NCBI GenBank assembly: GCA_963707275.1
Contig: CAVPPH010000004.1
Location: forward strand, 310,001-374,000
Length of the DNA: 64,000 nt
DNA from: JACKBK01 sp963707275
GTDB taxonomy: Bacteria > Chloroflexota > Anaerolineae > JAAEKA01
Direction: 5' to 3'
Shown here: one piece after another, positions 50,188 to 59,900 of the stretch
Position numbering within the stretch: position 1 is the stretch's first letter
How the letters are laid out: every line of letters starts with the position of its first letter
Program-made: the position numbers and the translations under genes
Notes under the pieces: generated by a model
Told to the model about the DNA's origin: nothing
The model's input: the letters and a program-made list of their open reading frames with translations, nothing else
Database searches by the model: none

Positions 50188-52928
50188 TCACGCTCTGTCC
50201 CCTGCTCTCGTCTCTTGCTCTGCCTTGCTCTGGCCGGTCTTGCCTGCACCCCGGAAGGGGCCGACCGAGCCAGCACAGCGGATACGTCCTTGCGAAGTCT
50301 CGGCCTCTCGACGCCCCTTCTGATCGATCTGCTGGAGATAACCAGCGATCCGTTGCGCTGTCTCAGCCCGCCAGTCATCGTTCTCCGACGGCGGACAGCC
50401 TGTCCAGCGCTGCCTGGAAACGCTTCCGCCGCGCCGGACCAGTCCTCCAGCGCCAGCAGGGTCTCGCCCAGGCTTTCGGTGGCGATGACCAGTTCAGCCG
50501 GCTGGCGGGTTTGCTCATAGTAGCTGACGGCCTGGCGGCAGAAGGGCAGCGCCTCAGCGGGCCGGCCCAGATCGCGGCAGACCTTGCCGATGTTGTTGTT
50601 GACCGAGGCCAGCCGCTCGATGTCGTGCGCCTTGCGGAAAACCGTTTCAGCCTCGGCGTAGACCAGCAGCGCCTGCTCCAGTTCCTGCCGCGCCACCAGC
50701 ACGTTGCCCAGGTTCAGGCGCGCCACCGACTGGTGGATCGGATCGCCGATGGCGGCGAACAGGTCGATGGCCTGCAACAACTGCGCCTCCGCGCCGGCCA
50801 GATCGCCCGTCTGCCAGAGCGCCAGCCCCAGGTTGGAATGCGCCCAGCCCAGCAAGCGCCGGTCGTCGCCGTGCCGCCAGCAGTTCTGAGGACTGGCGAA
50901 AACAGCGCGCGGCCTCGTCCCATTGCATGCGGTCGTAGGCGATGGTGCCCAGCACCTGATAGCTGTAGCCCAGTTCCACGTCGTCGGTGAGCCAGCAGTG
51001 CCATGGCGGCCGCGGCCAGACGTTCTGCATCCGCGTGACGACCCTGCCGGCGGGCCACAAAGGCGCGGCGGTTGAGCACCCGCGCCAGCCCGCGCCGGTC
51101 TGCCAGGGCTGCGAACGCCGCCTCGCTGAGCAGATACTCGCGATCCGCCTCGTCGTACTCGGCCAGCAACTGATGGAGTATCCCCTTTTGCAGGCGCAGC
51201 TCGGCTTCGGTCGCCTGATCGCCGCGCTGCTGGCTGGCGTCGATGCCGGCGTCGAGAAACTGCGATCCAGTCGTAGCGATGACCGGCGCGCTCCATCTTG
51301 GGCGCCAGCGCGGTCAGCAGGCTGCCGGTCACCGGCCACGCATCGGGCAGCTTCAGCGCGTAGTCCAGCGAATGCAGCGCCAGGTCGCGGTCCTCCTCGG
51401 CCGGCAGGGCTGGACCGGTCGGCCTCGATCTGCTCCAGCGCGGCCTGGGCGGTGTTGAGGATGTAGGACTGGAAGAGGGTCGGGGCGTCCAGCGCGGCGC
51501 TCTACTGCCATTGCGCCACTTGCTCCAGCAGGAAGGTGCGGGTCAGGGGATGGATCGAATAGCGGCTGCTTTGCAGGTCGCCGCCGCGGTCCACCAGGTT
51601 TCGGCGCACCAGCGTCTGCAAAGCGTCGTGCACCTCACCCATGGCGAGGCCGCTGACCCGGCTGAGGAAGGCGGCATCCCGTCCCGGCGGCGGCACCAGC
51701 GGCATAGCCAGCAAAGCGCGCTGGGCGGTCGCGTCCAGCCCCTCCCAGGCCTGCCGGTAGATGTAGGTGTAAAGCTGCTCGGTGGCCTGGCCGCGGGCCG
51801 CGCGCAGCGAGTCCAAAATGGTGGGCAGGTCGTGGATCAGCGTCTGGCCGACCACCAGGCGCAGCGCCAGCGGGTTGCCGCCCACGGTCGCGGTGATGCT
51901 GCTCAGGTCGTCGTCGCTGGCAGCGGCCAGCAGATGCGCGTTGCGCAGGGTGGCTTCGTGGCGCAGCAGTTGCATGGCTTGACACTGGCACAGCTCCGGC
52001 ACCTGAAAATGGTAGAGGGTGGCTTCGGCAGGCAGGCTGCTGCGCGAGGTCAGCACGAAACTTGCTGGGCTTCGCCAGCAGGCGCAAGGTGGGCAGCAGC
52101 GCCTCCAGATCGACCACGGTTTCCAGGTTGTCCACCACGATCAGGTGCGGACGGGCGTTGAGTTGGCCGCGCAGGAGGGGCAGCGCCGTGGCGACAGTGA
52201 AAAGGGTTGGGCAGTGGCGTGTCTGCCATGATCTGCTCAGCCAGCCGCTCGATCAATTCATCGGTGGTCAGGGTCGGCGCCGCGACTGTCTCGATGACGC
52301 CGCTGAGCCGCATGATCTGGCGGCGGGCGGTCACCCAGCCGAAGCCCGCAAATGCGCCGGCGCTGATGGCCTGGCGCAGCAGCGCATCGGCCAGACTGGT
52401 CTTGCCGATGCCGCCGATCCCCTCCAGCAGATACCAGCCAGGGCGCTTCAGGCGACGCCAGCAGGTCCAGCAACTGGTCGAGGATAGTTATCGACGCCAA
52501 AAAGACACTCGTAGGGCGGCAGGCCCAGCTTCTCGACCGCCCGCGCAGCCTGGGCATCTCTGAGTTGCAGCTCGCGGGCCAGCAGTATCTCCGCCAGCCG
52601 TTCGATGGCCTGGCGCTGGACGCGGTAGCAGGCCGGCTCGGAACGGTTGAGACGATTGGCGACGTGCAGCATCGTCATGGCCGTCCAGGTAACGCCAGCG
52701 CAGCAGCTTGGCCTGCTCGGCGCTTTCCCGTTCCAGCGCGTCGATGCCGTTCAGCAACACCTGGTTGGCCGCGCGCACCTCGCCCGCGCCGGTCTCCATG
52801 CGCGCCTTGTGCACCAGACGCAGATGACCCAGCGGGCTGGCAGCGCCGCCTTTGCTCCATTGCGCACAGCGCCGCGGCTACATCGTCACGTAACTTGTCG
52901 GTGACAGGTTGTTGTCACTGACGTTCAT
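50188..52928 (-). CDS. HTH-NB-ARC-TPR STAND regulator (many frameshifts)
   Basis: Composite of about 900 residues; start MNVSDNNLSP at 52928 after AGAGGGAAAC. Near residue 85 a sigma-region-4-like helix-turn-helix is visible: LLRWRYLDGM, TMLHVANRLNRSEPACYRVQ and RQAIERLAEIL. The NB-ARC NTPase follows: P-loop in GIGGIGKTSLADALL, Walker B in HLIVVDNLETV, and GGNPLALRLVVGQ. The winged-helix part ends in LVDRGGDLQSSRYSIHPLTR. After an in-frame TAG at 51502, TPR repeats continue (LGWAHSNLGLALWQTGDLAG, QSVARLNLGNVLVARQELEQ). I treat the TAG as an error, but a natural split is possible. Divergent from the operon at 53208; it may regulate that operon. Confidence 0.78.
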
Positions 52929-53090
52929 TTGTTTCCCTCTAGCCGATGAACCCGGGCGTGGCCGCTGCTGATTTCGAAAACAAACTGGAGTGTGACACCC
53001 TCGGACGTTCAATATGAGCTTGAACCGCATGGTATCACCAAAACTGTCCAATTGTAAAACCCGCAAAACTACCAGAAACGTGCGACAAGA

Positions 53091-53134
53091 TGATAGGAGT
53101 TTGATAATCGCTGATAGGTTTCCGGTGCTATTCT
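53091..53134 (+). promoter_or_regulatory. Paired TGATAGG direct repeats and -10 box upstream of the island operon
   Basis: TGATAGG at 53091-53097 and again at 53112-53118, 21 bases (two helical turns) apart. The second is part of TGATAATCGCTGATAGG, which is repeated exactly at 53680. TATTCT at 53129-53134 lies 17 bases after AATCGC, in the position of a -10 box. It lies in the 279-base divergent gap between the STAND regulator and the DJ-1-like gene. A hairpin (TGGGACG/CGTCCCA) follows near 53159-53177. Confidence 0.6.
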
Positions 53135-53207
53135 GTCTGGCAGCGACCCTGCACTGCCATGGGACGCCATCCGTCCCAGTCGGCAGCGCCGACCCAGCGA
53201 GTTGCCA

Positions 53208-53616
53208 ATGGTATTCGTCCTGTGGGCCACCAACTTCGATGAAGCTGCCGCCAGCGTGTTCGTCAGCGAACTGCGCGACGCCGGGTTGCGGGTGCAGGTG
53301 GTCGGGCTGCACGGCCAGCAGATCGCCGGCGCGCGCGGGCTGGTGCTGGGCGCGGACATGTGGCTCGACGAAGCGCTGCGCTACGGCCGGGCAGGCGCGC
53401 TGCCTGGTCATCCCGGCGTCGCTGCGCAGCCTGGCACCTTACGAGGACGACCCGCGGCTGCGCCAGTTCATCCAGCAGATCGAGGCGGCCGGCGCGCGCA
53501 TCGTGGCGGCTGACGACGACTACGCCGCGGTGCAGCTGCTGTCGGCCGGGGTTGAAGTCTACCCGCCGGGCGAGGAAGTCTTCCAGTTCGCCCGTCGGCT
53601 GGCCCGGTCGTTGTGA
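53208..53616 (+). CDS. DJ-1/PfpI-like protein (one frameshift)
   Basis: Composite of about 136 residues. ATG at 53208 (MVFVLWATNFDEAAASVFVS); the in-frame TTG at 53202 is an alternative. The order of elements resembles DJ-1/PfpI: strand, FDE helix, LRDAGLRVQVVGLHG, GARGLVLGADMWLDEAL, then after a frame change near 53393 CLVIPASLRSLAPYEDDPRL and QQIEAAGARIVAA. The usual nucleophilic Cys elbow after IVAA is replaced by DDDYAAVQLL, so catalysis is doubtful. This assignment is by pattern only. Confidence 0.5.
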
Positions 53617-53668
53617 GAGAAAGACGAATTGCTATTCCGCAAACGCTGACAACACCGGCAACGAAGGG

Positions 53669-53712
53669 TGACAGGTTGATGATAATCGCTGATAGGATTT
53701 CGATGGTACAGT
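53669..53712 (+). promoter_or_regulatory. Second copy of the paired direct repeats, upstream of CHAT-FGE
   Basis: TGACAGG at 53669-53675 and TGATAGG at 53690-53696, again 21 bases apart, and the same 17-mer TGATAATCGCTGATAGG at 53680-53696. TACAGT at 53707-53712 lies 17 bases after AATCGC, exactly as in the first copy. It lies in the 251-base gap before the CHAT-FGE gene, which otherwise shows no gene. Confidence 0.6.
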
Positions 53713-53867
53713 GTTGGCAACTCGCAGGAAACGCAGTTCGGTTTACGTTTATCAATTATGAAACCGACTGCGTGACAGAAACGCATTGGGGTGCGCATCA
53801 TTGAAATTAGTGACCGGCTGGTAATTGCGTGGATGCAACCAATACTGGCAGCTGCAAAAGGTAAACA

Positions 53868-55787
53868 ATGGACTCCAACATCGCATACGAGAACTTCGAC
53901 CTTTTCATCGGCTACGGGCCAGCGGGGCGCTACCGCGCCAAGGTGCAGCGTTCGCTGGCCGGCAACGCCAGCGTCGATTTTGCGCTGCCCTTTTCCGAGG
54001 AAGAGATCGCCAGCTTCCTGTGGCAGCAACTGGGCGACCAGCCGGCAATATGGCGCTGCCGATGAAGACGGCCAGCAACTCGACGTCGAGGCCTTTGGCC
54101 GCAGCCTCTACGCGGCGGTGTTCGGCGGCGATGTCGGCCTCAAGCTGCGCGACAATCTCGTCATTGCGGCGGAGCGCGGCATCGGGCTGCGCATCCGCGT
54201 GCAGATCGACCCCGACCTGCCGGCGCTGGCTGATCTGCCGTGGGAGTACCTCTGCTCATCGGCAGGGCGATTACTGGCCCGCTCGAGCAAGACGCCGCTG
54301 GTGCGCTATCTGGAGGTCGGCTGCGGCGAGCCGCTGACGCCGGTCCGCCCGCCGCTGCACGTGCTGGCGGTGCTGTCCAATCCCAGCGGACGTGACGCCG
54401 CTGGAGGTGGACAAGGAGTGGCAGCGGCTGCGCGAGGTCACCAGTCCGCTGGAGGAGCGCGGCCTGTTGCGGCTGGAGCGGCTGGAGAACCCAACGCCGG
54501 CGCGGCTGCGCCAGGCGCTGCGCGGGCCGGTGCAACGTGCTGCACTTCGTCGGCCACGGCTTCTTCGATCACGTCGCAGAACCTGGGCGGGCTGATCTTC
54601 GAGAACGAAAGCGGCGGGTCGCAGGTGGTGACGGCGAAGCGAGCTGGCCGAGCTGCTGCAGGACAGCCGGACGCTGCGGCTGGTCTTCCTCAACGCCTGC
54701 GAAGGCGCGGTCAGCGGGCGCAGCAACTCCTTTGCCGGCGTGGCGCAGGGGCTGGTGCAGCGCTGCGTGCCGGCCGTGCTGGCCATGCAGTTCCCCATCA
54801 GCGACCCGGCCGCGATCGCCCTGAGCCGCGAGTTCTACAGCGCGCTGGCCGACGGCTATCCCATCGACGCGGCGCTGAGCGAGGCGCGCAAGGCCGATCA
54901 GGAGGCGGGCGGGCCGCTGGAGTGGGGCACGCCGGTGCTCTTCAGCCGCTCCGACGACAACCGGCTGATCGAGATGCCGCGAAGGCGACGCCCGGCCGGT
55001 CATCGAGCGCCAGACATGGGAGCCGGAGACGATCCTGATCGAAGGCGGCCCGTTCCTGATGGGCAGCAATTCCGGCGAGGGCATCCCTGAGCACGAAACG
55101 CCGCAGGGCGAGGTATATCTGCCGGATTACCGCATCGGAAGGTATCCGGTGACGAACCGCGAGTACGAACTGTTTCTGCGGGAAACGAAGCGGTCGGCGA
55201 CAGCCGAGATGCGCTGGGATGGCAACTCGCCATTCAAAGGCGAGGAAAGGCATCCCGTCAACGGCGTGACCTGGTGCGACGCGATGGCCTACTGCCAGTG
55301 GCTGAGTGGCAAGACGGGCCGGCGTTACACGTTGCCCAGCGAGGCACACTGGGAGAAGGCGGCGCGCGGCGCTGATAGCCGGCTCTACCCATGGGGCGAC
55401 TGGGAAACGGACCGCTGCAACCAGGGGCAGCGCGAAATCGCGCCAGTCGACAAATTCCCAGCGCAAAGCATCAGCGGTTGTTATGACCTGGTCGGCAACG
55501 TGCCGGAGTGGACCAGCACACTCTGGGGTCAGAGTCCACTGGAGCCAGACACTCGCTATCGTTATCCCTGGCAGGCCGATGGGCGCGACGACCTGGGCGC
55601 CAACAGCCAGATTCGACGGGTGGTGCGCGGCGGCGCAGCGTCCGACCCGCAGGAAAAGCTGCGCTGCGCCACCCGCACCAGCACCTTGCCATTGCAGCCC
55701 GGTCCGTACGGCAAGCGGCACGGATTTCGAGTGATGATAGCGCTCGGGCCAGCCAGCCAGTCGGACCCATTTTGCGAAACGGAGTGA
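53868..55787 (+). CDS. CHAT protease - FGE/sulfatase-modifying-factor fusion (frameshifts)
   Basis: Composite of about 640 residues. N-terminal region NFDLFIGYGPAGRYRAKVQR and ALADLPWEYLCSSAGRLLAR is typical of CHAT proteins. The CHAT dyad is visible as His in VLHFVGHGFFDH and Cys in LVFLNACEGAVSG. After EWGTPVLFSRSDDNRLIEMP the same gene runs into an FGE-type C-lectin-like domain: GGPFLMGSNSGEG, RYPVTNREYELFL, TLPSEAHWEKAARG, DLVGNVPEWTSTLW and RVVRGGAASD. Frame changes near 54050, 54395, 54530, 54590, 54645 and 54975. In conflict systems such FGE-like domains are thought to bind ligands; here formylglycine formation is not assumed. Confidence 0.85.
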
Positions 55788-55795
55788 AAGTACCC

Positions 55796-56932
55796 ATGAT
55801 GGATCAGGCAGTGCAAGCACCACAGCGTCCTCTGACGTTTCTGAACTACGCTCAGATGAACCGCGGCGTCGGCGAGTCGGAAGACGTCTGGCAGGATCTG
55901 GCGCGGCGCGTCAGGGAGGGCAAGATCGTCCCGATCCTCAGCAACTCGCTGCGCGATGAACGATTCATGCGCCTGTTCAACCAGCCAGACCGATCGCTTG
56001 CTTCCTTCATTGCTGAGAGCTGGGCCACGGCCATCGGCTATCCCATGAACGACACCGACAACCTGGCTCGCGGTCGCCCAGTTTCACCAGGTTACGGCTG
56101 TCAACCCCGAGAAAGCCAAGCGCGACTTTCTGGACTTCATGGTGCAGGGGCTGATGGGCTATGCCGCCGAGTACCGATCCCGCTGGCAGCCGCGGTCATC
56201 GAGGAAAAGAACCTGGCCAACACACCGGACCTGTTGTTCGCTGATCTGGTGTCTGAATTGGGGTATCCGCCGCAGCAGGATGACGAGGAAGACCTGATGA
56301 CGACTGCTGGCCAAGCTGCGGCTGCCGATCTACATCACCACCAGCTACTACGATTTCCTGGAGCGGGCATTGATCGCAGACGGTCGCAAGCGGGTACGCT
56401 CTGAGGTCTGCACGTGGTCAGGGCCAGATTTCCAAGATCGACCGCGAGTTCTTGCCCGACCCCACGGAGCCGACGCCCGACGAGCCGTTGGTGTTTCACC
56501 TCTTCGGCATGGAGCGCTTTCCGCACACCATGGTGCTCAGCGTGGACGACTACCTCAATTTCCTGGTGAACATCTTTCTGCGCGAGACGGAGGCCAAGAC
56601 CAGTAGGGCACAGGCGCGCCGCCGCCGATCCCGGCCTACCTCTGGGAGCGTATCGTGGAGCTGCCGCTGCTGATTATGGGGTTTCGACTGCACGACTGGG
56701 ATTTTCAGGTGCTGTATCGCGGCTTCGTGACCTCCAAACCGGCAATGCCAAACCGTGATGCCGGAGTGTCATCCAACTCGAGCCGGACGAACACAGTGGC
56801 GTCTTGATGCGCAACAACGCCAAGGAATACCTCTGCCACTACTTTCGCCAGGAAGCCAAGTTTCAGGTCGAGTTTCACAAGCCGGACGACTTCATCGCCA
56901 AGCTGTACAAGACCTACAAGCAACGATCGTGA
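55796..56932 (+). CDS. SIR2-like protein (frameshifts)
   Basis: Composite of about 375 residues; ATG at 55796, 8 bases after CHAT-FGE. Segments fit the SIR2-like fold: RREGKIVPILSNSL-type first strand (here VREGKIVPILSNSL), LPIYITTSYYDFLERAL in place of the NAD-site TTNYD motif, PLVFHLFGMERFPHTM in place of HxHG, and PLLIMGFRLHDWDFQVLYRG for the last Rossmann strand. The glycine-rich GAGxS is missing. SIR2-like domains act as NADases in several defence systems; activity here is uncertain. Frame changes occur near 56070, 56165, 56305, 56420, 56610 and 56760. Confidence 0.72.
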
Positions 56933-56939
56933 GGCCAGC

Positions 56940-59900
56940 ATGACCATCGAGTGCAGCAATCCCTATCCCGGACCTGAATCCTTCGAACGAAACGATGACC
57001 GGCCCTATTTTGGCGCGAGACCAGGAGACCAGCGACTTTCGTCGCTGGCGGTCACCGAGCGTCTGATGGTGTTCTACGCGCCATCCGGGGCCGGCAAGAC
57101 CTCGCTGCTCAACAAACGGCTGATCCCGCGCTCTGGAAGAGAAGCTCTACGAAGTGCTGCCGGCCGCCAGGGTGAGCGGCGCAGCCAGCGTGCCGGCGGA
57201 CGTGCGCAACGTCTACGCATACAACCTGATGCTGCGCCTCGTCCCCGATGACCCGCAGCCTGAGCGCTTCGCCGATCTCAGTCTGAGCGAGTTTCTCTGG
57301 CATCTCAGCACGGAGGACGGCAAGACCTATTTCTATGATCCCGGCGACGCAGGCCTTGCGCAAGGCGACACCTGCCGCGCGATCTTTGGCCGCGTATGCT
57401 GATCCTGGACCAGTTCGAGGAGATCGTCACGACCTATCCGGCCTACTGGCGGCACCGCGAGGATTTCTTCCGCCAGTTGGACGAGGCACTGCGCGTCGAT
57501 CCCATGTTGCGGGTGCTGATGTCGCTTCGTTCAGACTACGTGCAGGATCTGGAGCGCTATGCCGGACTGTTGCAGCACGGCTTGCGGGCGCGCTATCAGA
57601 TGCTGTTGATGGGAACAAAGGACGCGCTCAGCGCCATCGAAGGCCCGGCCGAGGCCTGCGGACGTTCCTTCGTGCCCGGCGTGGCTCGGCGGCTGGTGGA
57701 GAACATGAGCCAGGTGCGCGACGAGGACGCTGAAGGACATGCTATTCACCGTGCCAGGCGAGGATGTGGAGCCGATCCAGTTGCAGGTGGTTTGCTATCA
57801 ACTTTGGGAAAGCATGAAGGGAGTACCGGGAGACCGGATTGAGATGGCCGATTTGTGGCGTCTGGCGAAGGCATCCAGGCCACAGACAGGCACGGTTGAG
57901 TTGGCCGACGACGACGAGAATGAACTGCTCTCGGACTTCATCGACGACGCGCTGGGCGCGTTCTACGAGCGGGCGCTGAATACTGGCCAGCGTACAGGTG
58001 GACGAGGCGTTCTTGCGTAACTGGTTCTCGACCCAATTGATCACCGAAGGCGGCGCGCGCGGCTTTGTGCAGCGCGGCCAGGATGAGACCGGCGGCGTGC
58101 CAGAGGTGGTGGTGCAGGAACTGGTGGACAACCACCTACTGCGCGGCGACACGCGCGGCAGCGTGAAGCTGGTGGAGTTGATCCACGACCGCTTCGTCGA
58201 ACCGATCCGGACGGCCAACCTGCGTTGGAGCCAGAAGCGCCGGCGCGAGCAGCCCTGGATCGACGCCGCCTGGAACTGGTACGAGTCGGGTGACAGCCCG
58301 GCGACGCGCAGCGGACCGCTGCTGGAGGGCGCGGCGCTGAAGGCGGTGCTGGCCGAAGTGGAGGGCCACCAACTGGAGCCTGCTGTTCAGGAATACATCG
58401 AAGCGTCGAAAGCGCGCGAGCAGGCAACTACGTTGAAGACCGAGCGACGGCGAGTGTTTTCACTGGCGGCGCTGGCAGGCGGAGTATTTCTGGGATTGAT
58501 CGTTCTCGGGATATTGGCACTAGGCCTGGTATGGAATCGGGCAGACCTAAAGGTTGAGGTGAGTCTCCGGGAACAAAAAGAGGCCGCGCTCATCACAAAG
58601 ACAAACGAGCTGAGCGGCACAGTCAGCTTGCTCGCAGAAGCCGAGGCCAAGGCAAAGTCCGCACAGAAAGAGCTCGAATCGGTGACGTTATCGCGTATTG
58701 TCTCGCGTCTTGATCTCGGTTCTGAAGACCAGCGACAGTTCGCACTGCTGCTCAGCCAGGAAGCCATGGCCATCTCGCCGACCTTGCAGGCCGAGAGTGC
58801 CAGCATTGAGGCGCTTGACGCCGCCTATCGCCGCCAGGCTGGATGGCAACCGCCAATAACCCCTACCGTGTATTTCACAGAGGCTGTGACATTGCCATTC
58901 TCAAGCCCACTAACGATGACGCTAAGGCGCGATGGTGAGGCTGTGGCTGCTGTGGTTGCTGGTACGGATGTTGTTGTGGCACTGAATCCCTCTGACTGGG
59001 TGACGCGCCAATTGACCACGAGTTTTACCAGCATCGGCGCGCTGGCTTTGAGCGACGACGGCAAGTATATCGCGGTGGCTGGTTGTGATCAGAAGCCTGA
59101 CACCGAACAGCCAAATGATGGGAAGCAGTCATCGCAGAATTCAGCCAGCGCGCCAGCGGTCACAAGTGGTTGCAGCAACTGGCGGATAGAAGTCTCGCCA
59201 ATAACAGAGGACGCGATATTTCATCGAACAGTGCCGTTGGACGATTCTACCGGCGGCGTGAAAGCCCTGGTGTTCCACCCGTTCCTGCTGCAACTGGTCG
59301 CAGCAACCAACGATGGATCATTGCTGCATTGGCGCCTCTCAGCGAGCGAGCCTGTCGCGCAGCCAGTGGTTACCAGCAAACTGAAAAACCTGGTAGACCT
59401 GGCTGTCAGTTCAGACGGGATGTATCTGGCGGCGCTCGACGTTCAGGGGCGAAACAAAGTCTGGTCGTGGGCGACCTGGGATGGGCGAGACGATGATTGG
59501 CCTCCAGACCTGAAAGCTAACAGCTATCGCGGCGTCTCTTTCGTTCGGGACGGATCGTGGTTTGCCACTGTTTCCAATTGCCCGAATAGTCCTGATGGAC
59601 AGGTGTACAATGATCCATGTCCCGTGCTGCGGCTTTGGCAGAGGGGGACGCAGGCGCCCATTGGAGATCCGATCCTCGTTGGTGAGAATACCACGGAGGT
59701 TGGATTTGATGAGCTTTCGGATACGCTGACAACCGTCGGAAACAGCGGCTTGATTGGATGGAATCTCAACCGCGACAATTGGGAGGAGTTGGTTTGCCAG
59801 CGGGTTGGCCGCACGTTGACGTACGACGAGTGGAAAGAGGCCTTCCCCAACGACGATCTCACAACCTATCAGGGAGCGTGTTCAAAGCCGCCACATAGCT

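Noticed and set aside
51499..51505. In-frame TAG in the NB-ARC/TPR gene as a true gene end
   Set aside because: The same frame continues with SAALDAPTLFQSYILN and TPR repeats with no new start signal. In a region full of consensus errors one gene is more likely, although a split cannot be excluded.
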